Shown here: piece by piece, positions 1 through 11,600 of the stretch
How the letters are laid out: each line of letters begins with the position of its first letter
Position numbering within the stretch: position 1 is the stretch's first letter
Source: Paracentrotus lividus
Lineage: Eukaryota > Echinodermata > Echinoidea > Camarodonta > Echinidae
Length of the DNA: 64,000 bases
Reading direction: 5' to 3'
Assembly (NCBI GenBank): GCA_940671915.1
Contig: CALNVZ010003426.1
Span: 9,920,503 to 9,984,502, forward strand
The notes under the pieces: model-generated
What the model was told of the DNA's origin: nothing
The model's input: only the letters and a program-made list of their open reading frames with translations
Database searches by the model: none
Translations under genes and position numbers: made by a program

Positions 1-2534
1 CATTCTGTTTCAACGGTCTTATATCCACAAAATGGAAAGGACAAAATATATCATCAAAATCTCTCCAGTATCGTAAAACCACACATATACTAAATGATTA
101 TGCTAAGACTACAAATTTTACGATTTAACAATTTTTTTGCACCTTTCCTAATAATTGCACCTGAAAAATGAAAATGTCAGAATTGATTCATATGTTTTTA
201 TGAATTCCTAATGTATCTCTTTGTTTTTTAAACTTTTTTTTTTTGTTCACAACATTTATGATTACTGTACAACTTTTCTGATCCATAATTGTGCTATGAT
301 AAATCAATTGCAGCTAATGAGAGTGAAAATAATCATACCTTTATGTATACGTGAGATAACTCCATTTGCATTGATGCTTTTAAGCCATTTTCGGTCTGAT
401 AAGCATGCACAAATGTATAGATCATAACGTATCCTTTACATGTATATTTTTACTAAAGTAATCTCAACAGTTGTGTGAGACTTCAAAGAAAATAGGCACA
501 AAATTGCACAGAAGTACTAATGTGCAATTCATATTTTTTCTGCAAAATGATGTGGGGGCCATGATGACCCCCCCCCCCAGTCTTAAAGGGATGCAGTAAC
601 ATTGAATGATATTCAAATCACATTTTATTCGATTTAGCTCATTTTGCCAACATAATTATAAACACTTAGGTCAGTCCAGATGGTATCTCTTCAAAATTGC
701 AAGCTAATTGCTTGCTTTACCTTCGAGATATCTATGATTTCATACTCAAATTTTATAAACCAACCTGGATGGTTTTAAACCACGTGCTTTTCCACATAGC
801 ACAACATACACCCATTTCCTGTTGTATAGTCCCGTCTCTAGCGGCCTGCTGAGCCAGCAACAGAGGGTACTGGTGTTTGGCTGTATGCTTTGCATTGTTT
901 GTTACACTGTTTTAAGGTAATAAATGACTGCCATTTGATCTGAAACTTTCAGTAGTTTGTTTTTACTGTTGGAACAATATAATTGTATTAATCTTGATCT
1001 AATTGCTCTTGTTTTTTAAAGTTACCCAATCAGTTTAATAGGGTTTAAGTGACAATTACCCTACATCCCAGTTACATAAATCATGTGGCATATTTGTGGC
1101 TTTTTTTTGTGTGTACTACACGTAGCTTGCAAGCGATCAATTCCACAAACATTGTACTGTACCGATTTGCCATGACCATAAAAGAGATAAACCATGAGAT
1201 AAAGATAAGCCAAATATCAACCTATGGTACTGTCATTAGTGGTTATTTTTATCTAATCTATTACAACTAAATAATGTGTCATAAATAACTAGATAATACA
1301 GAGATCACCTTCAGAAAAAAAATACAACCCAATATTGACTGACATTTGTGTGACCTTCCAGAGCCTTCAATCAATGGAATTTACATTTGTAAGTGCGATT
1401 TCAAGACTACAAATGTAGGTGTTCTTGACTCTTTGTCAAACACCTCCCTGTTTGCATGATGTGATACAGAAGAAAGTAATGGTAAATGGAATGTTTTTCA
1501 AACATAATGCAGTGGCTTCCTTAACTTGTTTAATTCAGGGGTGATATTCACTCTTGAAAAAAAAAATTAGACATACTAGGGAGCGAAGCGACCAAGTCTG
1601 AGGGAGCGAAGGAACCACAAAAAAAACGCAAATCCGATTTAAATCGCAGGAATATCACCCCTGTTAATTGCACATTTCCAGTTAATATTAAAGAAACAAA
1701 TGTGTACTTCTGGTTCTTCGGCAACTCCCCCTAGAAACTAACCCCCTTCTGAAAATTACCCCATAAACTAAAGATAGTTTTCCTGGGCAGGGGTTATTGT
1801 CCAGGGAAAAGATGTCTGGAAACAATGAAAGTAGTAAAAGCTTATACAGTCTGTGTAAAAAAAAAATGGTACAGTCGGGGAAAAAATAATTTAGGTGTGA
1901 AATATTTGCCAATAATGTGTGTATGTGGTACCAAATTAAAGTCAAAAGATTTTCCTTGCTGATACGCTTTGCCTGTATAATTTGCTTTCGTAAAATAAAA
2001 GTTACGCTACATTTTGTGCGACGAGGAACAAATCAAATTGTGCACGTTTCTATTGTTCTGGAGCGCTGAATTCATGGCCATTATGCGAAACCTACACAAA
2101 GGCATGGGACGGCATGCAAAAAATGGATTTGTCTCGATTGTAGAAAACAAGTCATATCTCGAAAATTACAGCACCAAATGTGATGAAAAAAATTGCAGAA
2201 GAAAGTCTGATTTTCCTGCTTTATGAAAATACCAAACAATACTAGGTTGTGATTAATCTTCATACTATAAAAAAATGTTTTCCACTTGTACCATTTTATT
2301 TGACACAGACTGTATTAAAAGTGACTTGATTATGCAATTATGATATGCTAGCTCAAGACCATCTATAAGTTGCCAAGAAATAAATTAGAATTTGTTTTCT
2401 AAAACTAGAGAAACAGAAAACATGCTTCTCCTGGCATTCACTCTGTTGTGCTATTTTCGACTTTATTGGTTGTTTTGGTGAGGCAAGTCACAGATGGAAA
2501 AGCACAAAATAAAACCAAATATTGTGTGAGTTAC
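1..2534. other. CPT1 intron 8 (part); no exon recognised
   Basis: AT-rich sequence with short homopolymers and no recognisable CPT1 exon. I looked for the expected VPWA and FGRGKN segments on the minus strand and did not find them. The only structured item is the short inverted-repeat element at 1537-1662. Confidence 0.6.
1537..1662. mobile_element. Small foldback/MITE-like element
   Basis: CAGGGGTGATATTC at 1537 is mirrored by GAATATCACCCCTG ending at 1662. The interior contains GAGCGAAGCGACC and GAGCGAAGGAACC hairpin words related to motifs elsewhere in the window. Flanks contain TTAA-like sequence, but a clean target duplication is not certain. Confidence 0.5.
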
Positions 2535-2612
2535 CTGTCTCCTGCGGTGAGTACAGCTAGACGTCTCTCACCCTCAGCTTCCTCAGGGCTATCCAAGATG
2601 TCCTGGTATTGC
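2535..2612 (-). CDS. CPT1: CPT1 coding exon 8 (last exon inside the window)
   Basis: 78 nt between acceptor atttgcag and donor gtaactc. Encodes [25 protein letters not shown], equivalent to the vertebrate segment ending in LAALTAGDRVPWA. It ends mid-codon (AG), so the next exon, expected to begin with the VPWA motif, lies left of position 1. Confidence 0.92.
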
Positions 2613-5600
2613 CTGCAAATACAATCAATCAAAATCATCAATATCAGAGAACACAGGAGGCGTTCCACCAAGCTGTTTGTATGTTATGCACAACTTTACA
2701 CACAACTCGAATAGAATGATTGGATAATCACATTAGCTATAAAAGGTGAAATATGCAGATACAGATTACCCTTTATATTATGATCAATGATTTTAGCTAC
2801 AATTTCATCTTGATTATATTTCTACAAAATAAATTCAGGCTAAAAAAAACTGGGGAAAAAAATTGAGGCAATAAACACATAGGCCCGAATTCACAAAGGT
2901 GGTTTCTGCCAAACCCACGGATCCGCGGATTTGTGAATATTCATGTTATAATTACGCTTAATTGTAGCGCGTACACTGAAAAAGGTCCAATATGAATGCG
3001 CGATTTTGTCATTTTGCACGAGATATACGCCAGTTGCTGTGGTGTTGACATAATGAGCCCACGGTTTTGAATTAATGAGTCCACTGTTGAGTCAACGGTT
3101 TATTTAAATTAATTTGAATAAACAGCAGCAAAACCATAGCGACAAGCGTAAATTTAGAGCTCTGTGACAAAATCGCGCATTCATATTGGACCTTTCTCAC
3201 AGTACGCGCTAAAATTAAGCGTATTTATTACACAAAATCTACATAATCCACGGATCCGTGGGTTTGGCAGAAACCACCTTTGTGAATTCGGGCCATAAAG
3301 TTCTCAATGAAATATTAATTGGACTGCAAGAGTTGTTTCCTGATACTTTTGATACAAGTTAAATCATAAAGAGTACTGTCTCCAAGTATACACCCTTCGT
3401 ATCATATACATTGTAGATATACTTCGATACAGGGTGTATAATGTCATGAGTACTGTCTCAAAATTTAAACCTCTGTTTTGTTTTACTTTGATCCACGATG
3501 TATAACATAAAGAGAACTGTCTCAAAATATACACCCTCTCTTTTGTGCTACTGCAATACACTGTGTATAATGTAAAGAGTACTGTCTCAAAGTTTATATT
3601 CTCTCTTTCATGGCATTTCAATACAAGTGTGTACCGTAAAGAGTGCACTTTTAAAATTTAAACCCCGTTGCATGATAATTCTATAGAGGATGTATAACAT
3701 AAAGAGTACTTACTTCTCCAGCTCGCATGGTTTGATGAGACTACCATTAGACTGGATGATGAGCTTGTAATAACGACCTTTAGACATGACTACAATGTGA
3801 TTGCTTGTTGTATGATGAACCAACCTAAGTAAAAATCAAAAGAAGTAGTCATGTTTTTTAATAGATAATGGAAAAGATAGATTACTCAATTATTATTGAG
3901 TAGACCCGTTGTATACTAAGCCCGCATATATGCGGGCTGAAGAAACACAGATCATCCCTCTTGTCGACCGTTTATTTCACTCATGATTGTATAAACATAT
4001 ATAAACCTTATATAATTTAAATCATTTGACATTGATCTATTTAAAACTGTCTTTGAATCACATTTAAATGAAAACAATTTCTTGCAAGCATGCTGGACAA
4101 TCACGATTCATTTGGCTTTGTGAAAAGTTCTCAGTATACGATGGGTTACTGAATACTTGCATGTGTTCTAGCCTATTTATTTTTATAGGGAGCAATGAAG
4201 CTCATGTTTCTATCCTCTATGAATCCATACCTTCCTTCTTTGTTTTCTCTTCTTTGTTTTCTCACTCACTCTCAATTACTCTATCCCTCAACCTACACAT
4301 CCTTCCACCCTTCAATCACTCCCTCCAACCAACCCATCAATCATTCCCTCCTTCCATCTATCCTTCAATTAATCTATCAATCTATCTATCCCTCAATCAT
4401 TCCCACCTGTCCGTTTCAAGTCCAGGGATCCTAGTTGTATTGAAAGCTCGTTGCATAGTGGGACAGCTTTCTGGACCATGATGGGTTTGATATTTTCATG
4501 ATCTATCTATCTATCTATCTATCTATCAATCTATCTATCTATCTATCTATATATCCCTCTAGACCAGGGATACTAGTTGTATTGAATGCTTGTTCATACT
4601 GTTGGGAGCATAGTGGGACAGCCTTCTGGACCATGATGGGTTTGACAATTATGTTTTAGCCGTCCATCCGTCCGTCCGTCCATCCATCCATCCATCCATC
4701 CATCCAACCATCCATCCGTCCATCCATCTATCCATCCATCCATCAATCCATCCATCCATCTATCCATCAATCCATCCGTCCATCAATCCATCCATCATCC
4801 GATCCAATCAATGCATCTATCCATCCGTCATCAATCCATCCCATCCATCTATCCATCCATCCATCCATCCATCCATCCATCCATTATCCATATCCATCCA
4901 TCCATCCATCCATCCATTCCGTCATCAAAGTCCATCCCACCATCCATCATCCATCCATCCATCCATCCCATCCATCCAATCCATCCATCCACATTCTATC
5001 CATCCATCAGTCCATCAATCCATCCATCCATCCATCAGTCCATCAATCCATCCATCCATCCAATCCAACCATCTATCCACATCCATCCATCCATCCATCC
5101 ACTCCATTTACTCCATCCATCCATCCATCCATCTCATCCCATCCATCATCCATTCCACATCAATCAATAATCCTTCCTACCTATCTGTCTCCGACCAGGG
5201 ATCCTGGTTGTGTTGAATGCTCTTTCTACTGTGGGAGCATAGTGAACAGCTTTCTGGACCATATGGGTTTGACATTTTCATGTTCTATCTATCTATCTAT
5301 CATATCTATCTATCTATCTATCCTTCTTTCACCTATCTGTCTCTAGACCAGGGATACGTTTGTATTGAATGCTTGTTCATACTGTTGGGAGCATAGTGGA
5401 CAGCCTTCTGGACCATGATGTGTTTGACAATTATGTTTATAGCCGTCCGTCCATCCGTCCATCCATCCATCCATCCATCCATCCATCCATCCATCCATCA
5501 ATAAATCCTTCCTACCTATCTGTCTCTAGACCAGGGATCCTGGTTGTGTTGAATGCTCTTTCATCCTGTTGGGAGGATAGAGGTACAGCTTTCTGGACCA

Positions 5601-5627
5601 TGATGGGTTTGACATTTTCATGTTCTT

Positions 5628-5669
<42 letters not shown>

Positions 5670-8600
5670 CATCCATCCATCCATCAATAAATCCTTCCTA
5701 CCTATCTGTCTCTAGACCAGGGATCCTGGTTGTGTTGAATGCTCTTTCATACTGTTGGGAGCATAGTGGGACAGCCTTCTGGACCATGATGGGCTTGACG
5801 TTTTCGTGTTCTATCTCCTGTCTGAACTTTAGGAGTGCCACAGTTGCGTTGGCAGCCCGAGCAGCCTGGAAGTTTGTAGGCTTGATGGCAATACCGTCCT
5901 GGAAGATTAGAAAAAGATTTACAAAGGCTATGGTTCTTTGTTCTTGCAATGTACAGATAAACTGATAAAGGCAATGTGAGATGACAGAGATTTCCCAATG
6001 GTCAAAATGAATCCCTTTTCGATCCTGAAATTGGCAAATTTAATATCTTTATTTCACTCATACAACTTTAAAAAAAAATTAAATTTATAATTAACAACAC
6101 TTTAACAATGAAAATTACAAAATGCATCAAAAAAGTTGCCAATTTGCTATTGAAAATAGCAATTATTCATATTTCCTCGCGTTGCCAATCTAGAGATTTG
6201 AATGATTATTTTCATTCAAAGTGTTCTAAGTCAGACACCGTTCAACGTACAGTGGCAGCAAAAAATGTCTTTGCGTCAGTGATTTTTGCTCTTTCTGTTG
6301 GTGTGTAATTCATATTCTATAGTATTCTAGTTTTAAGGATAATGCAAAAGCGTCACTAAAAGGAGACATTGTCCTTGATGGGTTAACATAAATCAACGTT
6401 ATGTGTTCACATTGTCTTGTCTTGTTTTGTATTTCTGTTCTTGCTCATAGTATCAGGACAACTACCCCCTGGGCAATTACATGTACCTCCAGGACAACTA
6501 CCCCTGGGAAATAGGGTTAGGGGTTGGTGTAGAGTCAGGGGTAGATTTATGGCCCGGGGTAGTTGTCCGGGGGAAATTTTTATCAAGAGAGTCGTCTTAG
6601 TACCAATCAATATGCTGATTTTTATGGCATTTCAGATGTTGAAGACTTTAAATGACAAGATTTTTTCCCTGTTACATTATAGAGATAAAACTTACATTCA
6701 GTTGCCCAACAGAGAGTCATATGTTAAATCAACATCCATTGTACCTTATCATAATACAGTTGCTTTTGACCATAATTAGAGAGCAACTTCGGTTTCTAAC
6801 ATACAAATAAAAAGATATTGCATTCAACCTATTTTCCCGACAGATCTCAGCTCTCAATCAGACCTTACGTTGTATCTCCATTCAAATACTATAAAACTGA
6901 GCTCAATCAATTACAATTATCATCTTGACATTGATATCAGTGGGTCCATCCCCTACTTGGCAAATTCATACAGATTCATGCAAACAAAGTGAACTTACCA
7001 TGCCATAATAGTTGCTATTGACCATGATTGGAGAGCGCCCCCTACGGTAGACTAATATCAGTTACTACTGAGCAAGTTCATACAGATTCATGCAAACAAA
7101 GTGAACTTACCATGCCATAATAGTTGCTATTGAACATGATTGGAGAGCGCCCCCTACGCTAGACTAGTATCAGCTACTACTGAGCAAGTTCATACAAATT
7201 CATGCAAACAAAGTGAACTTACCATGCCATAATAGTTGCTATTGACCATGATTGGAGAGCGCCCCCTAAGGTAGACGTATTCTTCCCACCAGTCGCTGAC
7301 GTAGTTTGTAGACCAGAGCCATTTGAGCTGGAGGTAGCGCTGCAGACGATGTCCGATTGAAGACTCAAACTCTTCAGACAGGCGTTCCATCTCACCGTAT
7401 TCTTCAGGGCTGAGGAAACCCTTCACTGATCTCAGGTACTACATGGAAAGATGAGACAAGTTCTGGGGGGCGTTTCATCAAAGGACTTGTCGGACATTTT
7501 ATCCGACAAACTGTTATAAGCTACTGAAATGCTTGCATCTAATTGGCCGAGAGCAAATTTGTCGGATATAGTGTCCGACAAGTCCTTTGATGAAATGCTC
7601 CCCTGGAGGGCATTTCATCGAAGGACTTGTCGGACGTTTTATCCGATAAACTGTTATAAGCTATTGAAATGCTTGCATCTGATTGGCTGAGAGCAAATTT
7701 GTCGGATAAAGTGACCAACAAGTCCTTTGATGAAATGATCCCCTGAGTTATTTTTCAGCAAGACCACGTTCATATTGAAGTAACTGAGCAATACAAAGAT
7801 AATGGATTGGGGCTAATGGCATAATGGTATGTAGTACCTGCAGTGCTTTCAAACTTCATAAGCTCATCATCAAGCATTAAATTGATGCTGAAAAGAGTAA
7901 TAAATATATCTGTATACACTACTTTAAATCTGCAAACGTACAATTGTACTCCCAAAACCAACCCCTTTGGAGATTTCAAGGTAATTTCCTTCAATATGTT
8001 TTTACCAAGGGACAATAATGGCAAATAAACAAGGTACAAGGGTGAATAATGGTAAACAAAGGTATCCATGGTACACCAGGATAAACTAGGGTACACAACC
8101 TCTGCATTGAGAAACAATAATTTCGGTCACTGACCTAACCTTTTTTGAACTATGACCTTTGACCTATTCACTCCAAAATCTAATCACAACGGTTTTCCTA
8201 TATTAATACATATGTAGTATCATTAAGTACATGTTTCAAGTGGTTCTTCAGAAAACATAATGCTTCTAACATCACCAAAATTTGGTAAGTTTACAGGTTT
8301 ACGATGATAAACACGGATAAACTTGGATACAATAGAAAAAAACAAAGTTCTGGGGAAGAAAAACCCTGGATACGTGAACGTGCGAAGCTAGTTTTGTCTA
8401 TCTAAATGCAAAGGTGTAAAGGAAGATCATCTATGTGTAGGCTCTTACCCTTTCCATGGTTTCTTTGAGTTTAGGTAGAGGCATGTTAGGCAGGGATGCT
8501 TGATAGCTGTACAGCTTAGGATGTCTAGCACAGAATACTCTCAGGCTGACCTGCAAATATGGAGGATAAAATAAGTCAAATCCATCTTCATCATAAACAC

Positions 8601-11600
8601 AGATCATACAGCAGAAGCATGTTGGTCGGTGATGCAAGATAGCCGTACAACATCATTGTTTTTTGTAAAGCCTTCATCACACTAGTGGCTGTGGCTGTGT
8701 AGAAAACAGACGTTAGGCGATTTCCATACTGTTTGTTCCTACAAAAATGGCCAAAGATGCTGTAACTTTACAGGCTGTGCAGGCCCCTGGGTGATATGTG
8801 AGTTGGGCTTCAGGATGCCTAAAACACAACCCTCTGCGGCTACTCTTGATGGGGAGGGGGGGGGGGGGGGGGGGGGGGGTAGAATAAATCAAATTCATAT
8901 TTATCATCAAGACAGCAAGTTTAGCAAGTTTAGATTAATAGATGAATAAGAAACAATGCAACCTGTAATGCTAAGGTGAAATCACTTTCTTGAGTTGATA
9001 TCTATTCACATACTCTTTATGGACAGGAGGAATTATAAATACAGCTCAGGGAAATTTCTATCCATAAATACATAGTTTCAGATATTGTATTTGCTGTTAT
9101 TTTCGCGCAATTATTTTTTTTTGCGCTGAGCGGCCTCAAAACATGTTCACAGGTTCTTATTAAAATTCGCGCTGCATGTTCGTCAGCTCGCAATCCACAA
9201 AAATTAATGTACCGCAAATATTTCCACGAATACAGTAGTTGAACTGAATTCAAAATATAATCTGAGGAAATAAGTTCAAAATTGGTATGAAAAATTGCGA
9301 TGGAAAAAAATAGAGAGTGTGACTCAACACTACAAAGAGAAGCAGGCTTAGTGGTACATGTAAGCTGACCCCTCTCGCCTCACATTGAACTACATGTAAC
9401 AAGCGCAAAAATGGCCTCTAATTAGCCCCTAGATTTTCCTTTCAGGAAACAAAAGTTAACCTTGGGGGAATAGCTTGTATGAGTGTTAAATAGATCCCAA
9501 GGGCGTCTTGAGTCACTTGCCAACTATACATGTAGTTTGGTCTACCATGACAAGTCAGGAGCGGATCCAGACTCAGTTCATTCAATAGATTGTATCGGCC
9601 CATGCCCAAACATAATACTGCTGTTACTGTCCCCAGATAATTGGGCTTGCAGAATCTTTTGTCAGACAGAATGCTGGATCTGCAACTCATACATTAATTT
9701 AAAAGATTTCCAAAGGTTTAAATTGAACACTTGTTGATCCTCATATTGGCACCAATTTTTTTATTTTATTTTTTTGCCAATTTAGAGATGCTGGTGATTT
9801 TTATTCAAACTGTTCTTATCACTCGGCGGGTGTGACGGGAACAAATTTGACTGTACATGTACCTTCTTGCTTGGCTGGCATGACATTAAAAAAATTGGAG
9901 AGTACAAAAATCAGAAATTCGATTTTTGCCCCCCCCCCCTTCCTATCTCAATGAAATCCTACAAATGAAGAGTTTGATTCCAAAAGGTGCTAAATCCACT
10001 TTTGTCACTTCAGAGAAAAAGGCATTTGTTTGAAAATTTTTGAACAGGTGTCTATGGAAAAAGCGATATTTAAATGTCAATTTTGTAATACTTGCTCTAT
10101 GAATTTTGGTCTCAACTTAAACAGGAACTAGTCTGAACAAAAGTCAGGTGTCATTAACTCAGTTTTCATCAAAAGTGGATTTAGCGCCTTTTGGAATCAA
10201 ACTCTTCCAATGTAGATTTACCACTGAAGTTCACTTACCAACCATAGTTTGGTCTGCCATGACATCTTGCCATGAGACTCGTACATAAAGCCCCTGTAGG
10301 AGAGCAGCAGCTTGAGCGTGTACCGTAGCATGTAGATGATGAATAGCCATAGTAGGGTCACAAAGATGAGAACCGATAGAGATCGGGTTACTATCACACC
10401 CAGCAGGCTCCTGTAGAAATAAGATGGCGAAATAATCTCAGTAAAGTTTGAACAAAGAGGGAGACTGACCAGAGGGGCATTTCATCAAAGGACTTGTCAG
10501 ACATTTTATCCGACAAATTTGCTCTCAGCCAATCAGATGCAAGCATTCAGTAGCTTATAACAGTTTGTCGGATAAAACGTCCGACATGTTCTTTCATGAA
10601 ACGCCCCCCAGGAATATATAAAATATGAAAAAACTAGCAAAAACAAAAATGGGATAAACTAACACCCGATTGCTAGACAGGTGCTCTACAGACAGAGCTA
10701 TGGCAAACCCTATGTTTCCGACCACTTAAAAATTAAGTGTTTTCTGCATCGAATATCGACAAAGGGTTTGCAATAGCTCAGTCGGTAGAGCACCTGATTA
10801 GCTATCAGGAGGTTTTGATACAAATCCAGATGAAAACCCATTCTCTTTGCTCATTTTTTTATATCTTAAATAATCACAGAGTTACAGGTTTTTTAGGGAT
10901 GCACAACAGCTCTTATTCAATTTAGCCGTAACAGATATTAAAGCAGAAATATGTTGAAGTAAACAACATGAATGAGTTTAACCCTTTGAGCGCGGGCCTG
11001 TGAAACGCGATTGTTACTCCTGTGGCGGAGCGATTTCTTGTACACTTACAATGTTATAGAAATTGGTCATGTTTTGTGCTTTCATTACTCCTTGCATTTA
11101 ACTCGGTCATTTTCATGATTTGTAGTAAATGTAAACATGAAAGGGCAGACATTTTTCTATCTAACACTGTAAGGCATAGTCATCAAAACCAAATATAAGA
11201 CGCGTTATTTGGTAAAGAAAAACAGGAATTTTGGCAGAAGTTCCGCTTTCTTCCTTTCCAGTAGATTCACAATGCAAAATGCGTAACGCATGCGCAGCAC
11301 GCGCTGTTCGATCGATAAGCCAACTGAATAGCACTTGAAAAGAGGTCCTGTTTCTTTCAAATTAGTTCTATAAAATATGGATTAAAGATCATAGCGGCCG
11401 GCTTCGCACCTCTGGACAATGGCACCTTTGACTAAGCCCCATTCATTAAAAGCGCAGGTGTAAGTTTTGAAATAAAAGTGAGACTTTTAACTTATAATAC
11501 CTACTGCATTTGACATACTTTACATTTCATTACATCATTATAGTTACCAAAAAATAGTTGAAGCAAAATGTAAGATAATCAACCCCTCTCATTATCTTGA

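Larger units (their letters stand above)
4418..5628 (-). repeat. Array of CPT1 exon-6 3' fragments alternating with CTAT and CATC microsatellites
   Basis: Fragments homologous to the last ~100 bp of the exon at 5702-5898 occur at about 4418-4499, 4562-4655, 5177-5284, 5333-5440 and 5513-5628. Two fragment types alternate: one runs into (CTAT)n, the other into (CATC)n through AATTATGTTT. The higher-order unit is therefore fragment, CTAT array, fragment, CATC array. The copies at 5177, 5333 and 5513 keep the donor site, and the one at 5513 keeps the reading frame with two replaced residues. No acceptor is seen, so they should not be spliced as exons. Parts of 4800-5440 show scattered single-base losses that may be sequencing error. 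Confidence 0.85.

Noticed and set aside
4811..5170. 119-codon open frame of Ile-His-Pro-Ser repeats
   Set aside because: Produced by the CATC microsatellite; no independent coding signal.
5747..5998. Alternative-frame minus-strand open frame over CPT1 coding exon 6
   Set aside because: Shadow frame; the conserved CPT1 frame is the one ending at 5702.
10764..10840. Functional tRNA gene
   Set aside because: B box is disrupted and the sequence continues into a SINE-like tail shared with 12193-12262.
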